Of a stretch of 32,162 bases of DNA, positions 25,756-32,162 are shown in pieces. The stretch is from CAZDAW01 sp964503685. GTDB lineage: Bacteria > Chloroflexota > Anaerolineae > Anaerolineales > Anaerolineaceae. The notes beneath the pieces are model-generated. The model was given only the letters and a program-made list of their open reading frames with translations. It did not search any database and had not been told where the DNA came from. How positions within the stretch are numbered: position 1 is the stretch's first letter; every line of letters starts with the position of its first letter. A program made the position numbers and the translations under genes. The stretch lies in assembly GCA_964503685.1 (NCBI GenBank), contig CAZDAW010000036.1:1-32162 (forward strand). The letters run 5' to 3'.

Positions 25756-27282
25756 TTATCTCACTTCAGATCCATTTTTATCTTCCGGTTGAGCGTTATA
25801 CAAATCTTGATCGGCGCCGGTCTGGTTTTTCTCGGACATGACGTCCAATATTTGGGCCGTACGCAGCAGGATCAGATTGCGCAAGTTTTGACGATGGTCG
25901 CCTGTCAATCCAATCTCATCCAATCCTTCAACGATATTGGTCAATAAGTCTGCCTGGGCTTCTGCTCGCCCAAGTTCCTGATAGGCCAGGCGCTTGGCTT
26001 CTCCGGTTGCCCGTGTGATTGAAGCGTTGCCCATCCACTTTGCCTGCCAGGAGTGGATGCGTTCCAGGTCTATTTTGCTTTCGGGTATCTCAAATCGCCC
26101 GATATCAATCCAGACCAGTTCTGTTCCGACGTTGTTAAATGTTGATATGACCGGGCCAGAACGGAATTCATCCTTGATTTCCCGGCGGGGGTCTTTGCCG
26201 CCGGGGCCAGGCGCCGTCAGATCATCAATTCCATGTCTGTTGATATAGCGGGTGATCGTCGTTTTTACATTCTGCTGAATGGTTGACTGCCAGGATACCA
26301 GCCCTTCTTTATCTACATTGCGGTTGAAGGCCAGGTCGCGCAGCGCTTTTTCCGAAAATGGATAGGGATCTGACATGGATCGGTATCCCTGTTGCTCGGC
26401 TGGCGGCCTTAAGCGCAACCGGTAACGGAAACGGATATCGAGAACTTTGATCATAATCCCGTCTTTTGTCGTGGCCACCATGTTTTCAATGGAACCAGCC
26501 TGATCGCTCAAGCTGACAATCTCTCGAATCCGTTCAAAACGCAAAACAGGGTAGCGCCCTTCGTGGATAACTGGCAGATTGCTCCCTGCTTTTTCGACCA
26601 GAACGGCATAACCGGGCTCCACAACCAGATAACCGGGGCCGCCAAATATATCCAGGGGGTTCATCTCGTCTTCGACGAGAATCTTTTCTCCGCCTTTTAT
26701 TCTCAGGATGGGATAGCCCAGGCCAAACAGGCTGCTAAACAGATAGGATGCATTTTTCCGAATACCATCCAGATTATAAATATCCTGCAGGTTGTGGGCA
26801 GCTATTAACCAGACGATCACCAGCGCGGCAAAAGGCGCAATGGCATAGCGCAGGGTCTTCAGGGTGAGAAAGAATGCCATCGATTCGAGTAGAAAATCGG
26901 GGAATGTTTCCAGATTGGGGTTGTTTATTCGCCATTCAGCTACCGTAGCGGTTGTATCAACATCTTCAAAAAGCGCTCCACCCATAACGATCATGATAAA
27001 GAAAACGATGAGGGTTAATAGAAGGCGCAGGTTCGCCCAGCCAAAATCACCTGAGACCAATTTGCCAAATTGGGTGCTTAATCGGCGGTCAAAACCCTGC
27101 CGGCGATCGTCGGTTTGCCGGCGGTCAATACCGCTGCGCCGTTCGTAATTCCGCCGGTCTTTTCGTCCGGGAGGAAGTTCATTGCGCTGACGCCGATCGA
27201 TGCCGGAACGTCGTTCGACGCCCTGGCGCCGATCAAGATTTTGCCGGCGATCTTTTCCTCTTGGGCGGTACAAATGAAACAT
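25756..27282 (-). CDS. SPFH/band 7-like membrane protein with Arg-rich hexad N-terminus
   Basis: 508 aa. Residues 11-67 hold nine (D/E)RR units, mostly every six residues, giving a strongly basic cytosolic tail. Two membrane helices follow (~86-104, LLLTLIVFFIMIVMGG; ~146-162, AIAPFAALVIVWLIAAH). The rest resembles a stomatin/prohibitin (SPFH) domain: GPGYLVVEPGYAVLVEK, then VATTKDGIMIKVLDIRFRYRL, then GTELVWIDIGRFEIPES. It ends in an Ala/Glu-rich helix (RATGEAKRLAYQELGRAEAQADLL) like the oligomerising helix of SPFH proteins. Such proteins form large rings or scaffolds in membranes. No protease partner of the NfeD type is next to it; the neighbour is the LexA-like protein instead. The gene starts 12 bases after the previous one. 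Confidence 0.8.
   Translation of the reverse strand: MFHLYRPRGKDRRQNLDRRQGVERRSGIDRRQRNELPPGRKDRRNYERRSGIDRRQTDDRRQGFDRRLSTQFGKLVSGDFGWANLRLLLTLIVFFIMIVMGGALFEDVDTTATVAEWRINNPNLETFPDFLLESMAFFLTLKTLRYAIAPFAALVIVWLIAAHNLQDIYNLDGIRKNASYLFSSLFGLGYPILRIKGGEKILVEDEMNPLDIFGGPGYLVVEPGYAVLVEKAGSNLPVIHEGRYPVLRFERIREIVSLSDQAGSIENMVATTKDGIMIKVLDIRFRYRLRLRPPAEQQGYRSMSDPYPFSEKALRDLAFNRNVDKEGLVSWQSTIQQNVKTTITRYINRHGIDDLTAPGPGGKDPRREIKDEFRSGPVISTFNNVGTELVWIDIGRFEIPESKIDLERIHSWQAKWMGNASITRATGEAKRLAYQELGRAEAQADLLTNIVEGLDEIGLTGDHRQNLRNLILLRTAQILDVMSEKNQTGADQDLYNAQPEDKNGSEVR
27082..27252 (-). repeat. Coding repeat for (D/E)RRxxx hexads
   Basis: Nine (D/E)RR units at residues 11, 17, 23, 29, 42, 47, 53, 59 and 65 of the SPFH-like protein, in two blocks split by ELPPGRK. 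The DNA has an approximately 18-base period rich in CGGC/GCCG. Confidence 0.9.
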
Positions 27283-27294
27283 TTTTTATCCTGT

Positions 27295-28917
27295 TTAGAT
27301 TAATCCCTGCATGTCCTCTTCTGAAGAAGCAGGTGGAGCGACGTCATCTTGCAGCAAGAGCTGGCGTAAAGTGCGTAAAAGATTTATTGTGTCGCGGGGT
27401 ATCATCCGCCGGGTGGCTGGATCTGCTGCGGCGGTCTCCAGGGCCTGAAACACACGCATGGCCATGGCTTCTTGTGAATAGGTCTTCCCTTCCAGTATTT
27501 GCGATAATGTGTACACCATCTCGCGTTGCGCCTGGGCACGCGCTCTGAAGCGGATCCGATTTGCCTGTAATTCACTGTCGGCCATTGTCTCTGAAAATTC
27601 ACGTTCCCATCGCGCGCTCCAGGTGTCCACGCGTTGTTTCTGAATTTCAGGGTTGACCGGTTTCAAATCCAGGAATCCGGCATGGATGATCTTGATTCCG
27701 TGATCACGCAGGAATTTTGAATTACGCAATTGCCGCACAGGAAATATTTGCAGTTTGCTTTCATCCCATACTTGCCCGACTGTAAAAGGTTTTCCAAAGG
27801 GGGGGCGAACATACTGATAGGATAATACACCGTTTGAACGGATAATCTTTCTGAATGAATCCTGGTAATTACCTAACGGAAAGCTTGTCGCATCGGTTGA
27901 GAAGAAGCTGTCGTATTTGACGCGCCCGATTAAATCCCGAAATACTCCGATGGCAAATTCCAGAGGAAATTCTGTCCAACTACGTAGTCTGCCGGTCTGA
28001 TCAAAGGCCTGAGACGAAACGGCTGCAAATACTCGTTCGGGGTCGTAGATCATGTAATCATTTATCCGTTGCCAGGTGGGCGTCTGAGGCGGATCGTTCA
28101 GATCGCGGATGATTTCTGCTTTATCCGCCTCATCAAGGTCATCCGCTGTTAAGCTTTGAATCACTTTACCGCCGTCTTTATCTTGTAAATTGATCACTCG
28201 CAGGCTGGAAACCGATGGGGCTCTTTCGATACAGGTTACATAGAGCACATCGGCTGGCTGGCCAAGGGTGAATAGAGTCAGAAGCACCGATTCTATTTCG
28301 ATCCCATCTGCTGTATAAGCCCGCACATTGGGCTGGACGCGAATCTGTTTACGTAAATCTACAACTCCCTGTATAACTTCATTTCCCCGGCTGAATGCGA
28401 TCCCTGGTCCGCAGGCGCGCATTTGAGAGCCCGGCGCTTTGCCTCTCTTTTTATTGCGTGGGTTTGTCTGGCTTAATACGCCGAATTGCTTTTTAAGCAC
28501 CAGGGCGCTGTTTTGGTCAATTAAAATCACGCCCGAACCGGAACGCTTTTCTTCATCTTCTGAAGCCAGCACACGCCCGTCTTTCACGTGTACGGCCAAG
28601 CCGTGCATGTGTAACATCTGTAAAATCATGCGTTTAACCAGCAAAAACCATTCATTAAAAGTTTTTATTGGCAGGACAAATGGTGATATTAAAAACATCC
28701 CCAATATCAGAAACGGAATGAAACCAATAAAGCAATTGAATGCGGTAATTTCTAATGCACGTAATTTTTGGTCCGGCGTACTGGCTTGCGAGCCGGTCAG
28801 TAAATGCAGGAATTGGTTATTTTCAGGCCAGAAACTATAGCATGAAAAAGACGCCAAAAACAGGGCGATCACAGCCAGCCAGAAGCGTTTTCTCAGATAA
28901 AATGGCTCCGAATCCAT
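27295..28917 (-). CDS. SPFH/band 7-like membrane protein
   Basis: 540 aa, first gene of the three-gene operon. Two N-terminal membrane helices (~12-28, FWLAVIALFLASFSCYS; ~58-83, FNCFIGFIPFLILGMFLIS) precede a large soluble part. SPFH-like features are SGVILIDQNSALVLKKQFG, a PGIAF turn, VVDLRKQIRVQPNVRAYTADGIEIE and HGIKIIHAGFLDLKPVNPEIQKQ, then a charged helix rich in Arg, Glu and Ala (SELQANRIRFRARAQAQREMVYTL). It shares layout with the next gene but not the Arg-rich tail; the two probably arose by old duplication and may form a mixed ring (inference). The assignment rests on pattern, not alignment. The ATG at 28917 lacks a close ribosome binding site. Confidence 0.75.
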   Translation of the reverse strand: MDSEPFYLRKRFWLAVIALFLASFSCYSFWPENNQFLHLLTGSQASTPDQKLRALEITAFNCFIGFIPFLILGMFLISPFVLPIKTFNEWFLLVKRMILQMLHMHGLAVHVKDGRVLASEDEEKRSGSGVILIDQNSALVLKKQFGVLSQTNPRNKKRGKAPGSQMRACGPGIAFSRGNEVIQGVVDLRKQIRVQPNVRAYTADGIEIESVLLTLFTLGQPADVLYVTCIERAPSVSSLRVINLQDKDGGKVIQSLTADDLDEADKAEIIRDLNDPPQTPTWQRINDYMIYDPERVFAAVSSQAFDQTGRLRSWTEFPLEFAIGVFRDLIGRVKYDSFFSTDATSFPLGNYQDSFRKIIRSNGVLSYQYVRPPFGKPFTVGQVWDESKLQIFPVRQLRNSKFLRDHGIKIIHAGFLDLKPVNPEIQKQRVDTWSARWEREFSETMADSELQANRIRFRARAQAQREMVYTLSQILEGKTYSQEAMAMRVFQALETAAADPATRRMIPRDTINLLRTLRQLLLQDDVAPPASSEEDMQGLI

Positions 28918-29014
28918 TGCCGGATTTCAAATCCCTTCCAGGTATCTGGTTTCTCAAAAACAGCCCAACCCGATGTCTGTATTATTTCAACCGGGTAATA
29001 ACCGCATACGATTC

Positions 29015-29043
29015 AGTATAGACAGGCCTTCAATATTTGTCAA
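29015..29043 (-). promoter_or_regulatory. Near-consensus promoter of the SPFH/LexA-like operon
   Basis: Minus strand TTGACA (29043-29038), exactly 17 bases, TATACT (29020-29015). The transcript would start near 29008, leaving a leader of about 90 bases before the ATG at 28917. Confidence 0.8.
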
Positions 29044-29096
29044 GAAAACTTAAAATGACTTCCAACTCCCACCATCTCTTGATACAATCAAATATT

Positions 29097-30092
29097 ATGA
29101 ATACAGCTTCACCGAAATCGTTATTGCGTAAGATCATGGTTGGCCTGCTGTTTGGTTTCCTGGTGTTTTTGGCGCTAGCCTTGATCGGGGACTTGCGTTT
29201 GGTCAGCCAGCAAATGGTATCTTTTCGTTGGTCGGCATTTCTGCTGGCGTTGGGGTTCACCCTGTTCAATTACACTTTGCGTTTCTTTAAATGGCATTTC
29301 TATCTCAAGCAAATTGGCGTCAATGATCTATCCATCCCGCGCAGCGCCCGTTTGTTTGTGGCCGGTTTTCCTCTGGCTGTGACTCCAGGCAAGGTTGGCG
29401 AGGCCTTGAAGGGGGTCTGGATCAATCAGGTCAGCGGTATCCCGGTCGGCAAGGGTATATCCGTTGTTGTTGCTGAACGGATCAGCGACGGCCTGGCCGT
29501 GTTGATCCTTTCGACTTTTGGATTGATCAATTACCCGCGCTACTACCCGGCTTTTTTTGCCATCCTTTCCATTCTGTTGATCTTACTGATCATTTCGCAG
29601 GTTCGCCCGGCTGCTTTATGGCTGCTGGGGATTGGCGAAAAGATCCCAGTGGTTAAACGTTTTGCCCACGGAATACGCGAGTTCTATGAAGGGAGCTATA
29701 CCCTCTTTCGCCCCGGCCCGACGCTGGTAGCCGTTGGGCTGGGGGCAGTCTCCTGGATGGGAGAAGGGATCGGCTTTTATCTGATTTTGTGCGGACTTGG
29801 CCTCGAACCTGGCCTTGATTTGCTGGTCAGCGCCGTTTCGATTCTGGCATTCTCAACGGTTGTTGGGGCGGCCTCGGCGCTGCCGGGCGGCCTGGGCGCA
29901 TCGGAGGCTTCGATTGCTGGTATGCTTGCTTTTGTCGTCGGCATTCACGCCGATACGGCGGCGGCTGCAACGCTCCTGATCCGCCTGGCGACGCTCTGGT
30001 TTGGCGTTGGATTAGGGCTGGTGACCTGGACGTTCTCGAAAGACCTTCTTGTTATTCCAGAAACGACGCAAACCGGACAAAAGACAACTTAA
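29097..30092 (+). CDS. Lysylphosphatidylglycerol synthase TM-region/UPF0104 family membrane protein
   Basis: 331 aa integral membrane protein with about seven or eight hydrophobic segments (for example LLFGFLVFLALALIG, FLLALGFTLFNYTL, ILSILLILLIISQV, VSILAFSTVVGAASALPGGLG). Family markers are LRFFKWHFYLKQIG, LFVAGFPLAVTPGKVGEALKG, VVVAERISDGLAVLIL and ALPGGLGASEASIAGML, typical of the LPG_synthase_TM flippase-like group. Members move or modify lipids or lipid-linked sugars; the substrate here is unknown. There is no C-terminal lysyl-transferase domain, so it is not MprF. The start was placed at 29097, just before the first helix region; in-frame ATGs at 29055 and 29037 are possible but add an atypical hydrophilic stretch. 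Confidence 0.88.
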   Translation: MNTASPKSLLRKIMVGLLFGFLVFLALALIGDLRLVSQQMVSFRWSAFLLALGFTLFNYTLRFFKWHFYLKQIGVNDLSIPRSARLFVAGFPLAVTPGKVGEALKGVWINQVSGIPVGKGISVVVAERISDGLAVLILSTFGLINYPRYYPAFFAILSILLILLIISQVRPAALWLLGIGEKIPVVKRFAHGIREFYEGSYTLFRPGPTLVAVGLGAVSWMGEGIGFYLILCGLGLEPGLDLLVSAVSILAFSTVVGAASALPGGLGASEASIAGMLAFVVGIHADTAAAATLLIRLATLWFGVGLGLVTWTFSKDLLVIPETTQTGQKTT

Positions 30093-30167
30093 TTTTCCAA
30101 AGCGCTTTCATCTATTGTTATCAACGCAATTAATATTTTCCCTGCACTGATTGATAGAACAGGGGGT

Positions 30168-30173
30168 TATAAT
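30168..30173 (+). promoter_or_regulatory. Candidate -10 box for the PHP gene
   Basis: TATAAT 36 bases before the TTG start at 30210. No good -35 at 16-18 bases, so support is partial. Confidence 0.4.
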
Positions 30174-30209
30174 TACTCGCAGTGATTTTATTGACGCATC
30201 GGAGACGCT

Positions 30210-30872
30210 TTGAAAGATAAATTAATCGTAGAATTTCACTGTCATACCATTTATTCGGATGGACTGGCAACACCTGAAAAGTTACTGGAAATAAGCAGAC
30301 GAAAAGGGATCGACCGGCTTGTTATCACCGATCATAATACCATTCGGGGCGCCCTGCGTGCCAGGGAGCTTGACCCTGAACGGGTGATCGTCGGAGAAGA
30401 AATTCTCACCACCCAGGGTGAATTCCTGGCCGCCTTTGTTAAAGAGGAAATCCCCAAGCGCCTGACGCCTATGGAAACGATTCGGCGGCTTAAAGATCAG
30501 GGCGCGTTTATCAGCGTTTCGCACCCGTTTGACCGCCTGCGCTGTGGCTGGGAAACGAAGCAGCTTTTGGAAATTCTCCCATACGTGGATGCTATTGAAA
30601 CTTTCAACGCTCGCGCCTATCGCGCCGCTGTCAACCAGCAGGCGCAGGAATTTGCCCGGCAGCATAACCTGGCCGGCACGGCCGGGTCAGATGCTCACGC
30701 CAGTTTTGAGTTGGGCGCAGCGACCATGACCCTCCCTTATTTCACGGACTCTGCCAGTTTGCGGCAGGCGATGGCGCAGGTGGAATACCATACCCGCTAT
30801 TCCGGGTTCTGGGTGCACCTGGTTTCGCGTTTTGGCAACTGGATGAAGAAAATGATGCCCGAACAGGCTTGA
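30210..30872 (+). CDS. PHP-domain phosphoesterase
   Basis: 220 aa, a single PHP domain with all metal-binding blocks: EFHCHTIYSDG (~8-18), VITDHNTIRG (~38), VGEEILTTQGEFLA, ISVSHPFDR (~107) and GTAGSDAHASFELG (~155). Stand-alone PHP proteins of this type hydrolyse phosphate esters such as 3',5'-nucleoside bisphosphates or histidinol phosphate; the substrate is not settled here. The start is TTG at 30210 with GGAG five bases upstream and leads straight into the HCHTIYSDG motif. It follows the membrane protein gene by 117 bases. Confidence 0.93.
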   Translation: MKDKLIVEFHCHTIYSDGLATPEKLLEISRRKGIDRLVITDHNTIRGALRARELDPERVIVGEEILTTQGEFLAAFVKEEIPKRLTPMETIRRLKDQGAFISVSHPFDRLRCGWETKQLLEILPYVDAIETFNARAYRAAVNQQAQEFARQHNLAGTAGSDAHASFELGAATMTLPYFTDSASLRQAMAQVEYHTRYSGFWVHLVSRFGNWMKKMMPEQA

Positions 30873-30896
30873 CGGATTCAGCCCTTGAGGTAAAAT
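30869..30896 (+). promoter_or_regulatory. Promoter for tRNA-Leu
   Basis: TTGACG (30869-30874) overlapping the PHP stop codon, 16 bases, TAAAAT (30891-30896). A start near 30903 would be only a few bases before the tRNA. Confidence 0.6.
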
Positions 30897-30905
30897 ACAA
30901 GGGAT

Positions 30906-30989
30906 GGGGCGGTGGCGGAATAGGCAGACGCAGTGGACTTAAAATCCCCCGGGCGCAAGCTCATGTGGGTTCGACCCCCACCCGCCCCA
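30906..30989 (+). tRNA. tRNA-Leu (anticodon UAA)
   Basis: 84 nt, class II. Acceptor GGGGCGG (30906-30912) pairs fully with CCGCCCC (30982-30988), discriminator A at 30989, CCA not encoded. Anticodon loop CTTAAAA (30938-30944) gives UAA. T arm GTGGG/CCCAC with loop TTCGACC. The long variable arm GGGC-GCAA-GCTC is typical of leucine tRNAs. The anticodon stem GTGGA/TCCCC has one U-C mismatch. Confidence 0.97.
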
Positions 30990-31016
30990 CTTTTGTTTTA
31001 ATGGGGACAACACAGC

Positions 31017-31604
31017 ATGAATAATTGCCCTCATTCTTATCGGTACATCACCTTCTATAAACCCTACGGCGTTCTCTCCAATTTCACCGATTCCGAAAAC
31101 CGCGAAACCCTCAAAGCGTATATCGACGTTCCCGGCGTTTATGCCGCCGGCCGGCTCGATTACGACAGCGAAGGCTTGCTGTTGCTCACCGATGACGGCG
31201 GCCTGATTCACCGCCTGACCGATCCGCGCCATCACCTGCCCAAAACTTATTGGGTGCAGGTCGAGGGTGAAATCAGCCCTGAGGCGATCGGGCAATTAAA
31301 AAAAGGGGTGTTGATTCAGGGAGAGATGACCCAGCGCTGCCAGGTAAGACTCATATCGGAGCCCGACCTGCCGCCGCGTCGCAAACCCATCACTCCTCAT
31401 AAGCCGCCCAGTTGGATTGAGATTATCCTGCACGAAGGCAAAAAGCGCCAGATACGCCACATGACCGCCGCTGTAGGCTTTCCGACCCTGCGCCTGGTGC
31501 GGGTAGCGATTGGCCCGCTCCGCCTGGGCGAGTTGAAACCGGGTGAGTGGCGGGCGCTGTCGGAGCAGGAGATTCACAAAATGATGAATTTTCATACTCC
31601 GTGA
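31017..31604 (+). CDS. 23S rRNA pseudouridine synthase, RluE-like
   Basis: 195 aa, RsuA/RluB/E/F family without an S4 domain, as in RluE. Motifs are ITFYKPYGVLSNFTD, the catalytic GRLDYDSEGLLLLTDDG (Asp54 of this protein is the likely nucleophile), KTYWVQVEG, IILHEGKKRQIRHMTAAVGFPTLRLVRVAIG and LGELKPGEWRAL. It modifies a uridine in 23S rRNA, probably the RluE site, but the exact target is inferred. Start ATG at 31017 with GGGGA nine bases upstream. It begins 27 bases after the tRNA and may share its transcript. Confidence 0.93.
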   Translation: MNNCPHSYRYITFYKPYGVLSNFTDSENRETLKAYIDVPGVYAAGRLDYDSEGLLLLTDDGGLIHRLTDPRHHLPKTYWVQVEGEISPEAIGQLKKGVLIQGEMTQRCQVRLISEPDLPPRRKPITPHKPPSWIEIILHEGKKRQIRHMTAAVGFPTLRLVRVAIGPLRLGELKPGEWRALSEQEIHKMMNFHTP

Positions 31605-31655
31605 TATGAATATGATATGAGTAAATTTTTATTTGATATGGTTGGACTTGATTTG

Positions 31656-31920
31656 TTATTTGATCTTCCGATATCCCTGCATGATGCGTTCCACCGGCGC
31701 CCAGCCGATGTAACGGGGTGAAGTCCACCCTGGCGCCCCTTTTAACTGTTCGATAGCCAGGTAATTATCCTCGCGTACTTCCTCCAAATATCTCGATTTT
31801 GTTACTTTTCTCGTAGGCGTCTTCGACAAACGCCAGACAAAGAAACGTACATTTATCAGACCCAAGATGTTCTTCGCCCCATTCCACAGCGTTTTTGATA
31901 CAGGTTTGATAATTCATCAT
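31656..31920 (-). pseudogene. Broken small hydrolase-like gene (internal deletion and frameshift)
   Basis: The first frame, from the ATG at 31920, gives a coherent N-terminus with CIKNAVEWGEEHLGS and CTFLCLAFVEDAYEKS, then stops after IEIFGGSTRG at 31765. A second frame continues at once with EVREDNYLAIEQLKGAPGW and YIGWAPVERIMQGYRKIK. Together they look like the two ends of a longer protein of an NlpC/P60 or CHAP-like cell-wall hydrolase type, with the middle (perhaps 60-80 residues, from memory of the family) missing at about 31765-31775. The ATG overlaps the TGA of the upstream gene (ATGA), so it was once translationally coupled to it. An assembly error is an alternative. Confidence 0.55.
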
Positions 31921-32162
31921 AGTTGTTCCCAAAGTTTCCCTCTCTCCGTCCACGTACCGTGCGCCGGACAGACCCAATTAAAAGGTAAGGGGGCTACTTT
32001 CCGGGCCGATTCTTTGACCTGCGCCATATCCCAGGTCATGATGGCTGGTGAAAGTTGCAACTTGTTTTTAGAGCCGATGACCAGGTCGCCGGCAAAGAGC
32101 ACATCCTTGTATAAAAAGCAGACGTGACCGGGAGTATGTCCGGGAGTGGGGATGATCTTTAT
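31917..32162 (-). CDS. Metallo-beta-lactamase-fold hydrolase, C-terminal part (runs off window)
   Basis: 82 codons visible; the N-terminus with the HxHxDH motif lies past the window end. The visible part begins with IPTPGHTPGHVCFLYKD, where the His of GHTPGH is a metal ligand, then LFAGDLVIGS with the bridging Asp, and ends with VCPAHGTW holding the last His ligand. This is the standard C-terminal half of MBL-fold hydrolases of the glyoxalase II-like group; the substrate is unknown. Its stop overlaps the start of the broken gene downstream by four bases. Confidence 0.85.
   Translation of the reverse strand: MKIIPTPGHTPGHVCFLYKDVLFAGDLVIGSKNKLQLSPAIMTWDMAQVKESARKVAPLPFNWVCPAHGTWTERGKLWEQL

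Noticed and set aside
27082..27252. Regular GC-rich repeat resembling a short CRISPR-like array
   Set aside because: The period is about 18 bases, in frame, with no spacers. It encodes the (D/E)RR hexads.

Overview
The window looks like a chromosomal contig piece from a Chloroflexota (Anaerolineae-like) bacterium. The grounds are several threonine/proline-rich linkers on membrane-anchored extracellular proteins, Ser/Thr kinases joined to TolB-like propellers, an FtsK with a long Ser/Arg-rich N-terminus, and tandem beta-lactamase-fold proteins. This is inference from gene style, not from a marker phylogeny. No rRNA, CRISPR array, insertion sequence or prophage was seen.

Layout. 1-2427 (minus): the N-terminal end of ftsK, downstream of htpG. 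2597-5509 (plus): ribonuclease Z, then a more AT-rich patch with an AAA_14/DUF4143 ATPase behind a perfect inverted repeat and an unnamed conserved-looking protein whose N-terminus may be frameshifted. 5557-7142: promoter, SAM-I riboswitch, terminator, metK and an end terminator. 7174-9391 (minus): two tandem membrane-anchored beta-lactamase-fold proteins. 9515-17976: promoter, second SAM-I riboswitch and terminator, then metH, a homocysteine methyltransferase-MTHFR fusion, coaX, coaBC and a metallophosphoesterase, all tightly spaced. 18050-19018: a DUF4349 lipoprotein, closed by a bidirectional terminator. 19088-23455 (minus): two tandem transmembrane kinase-TolB proteins. 23690-24556 (plus): a membrane protein with a TxTLTP repeat linker. 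24587-28917 (minus): a three-gene operon with a near-consensus promoter, encoding two SPFH-like membrane proteins and a protein with a LexA-like autoprotease domain. 29097-31604 (plus): an LPG-synthase-TM-like protein, a PHP phosphoesterase, tRNA-Leu(UAA) and a pseudouridine synthase. 31656-32162 (minus): a broken hydrolase-like gene coupled to the C-terminal end of a metallo-beta-lactamase-fold gene.

How the genes work together. The methionine part is coherent. MetK makes SAM, SAM-I riboswitches sit in front of metK and metH, and the gene after metH carries the MTHFR that makes the methyl-folate MetH uses. The two CoA-synthesis genes follow without a visible terminator, so they may be under SAM control too. 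The most unusual segment is the SPFH/SPFH/LexA-like operon. Its last protein keeps an Ala-Gly bond and a Ser/Lys pair in LexA order but has no DNA-binding domain that I can see, which suggests a membrane-linked self-cleaving switch (inference).
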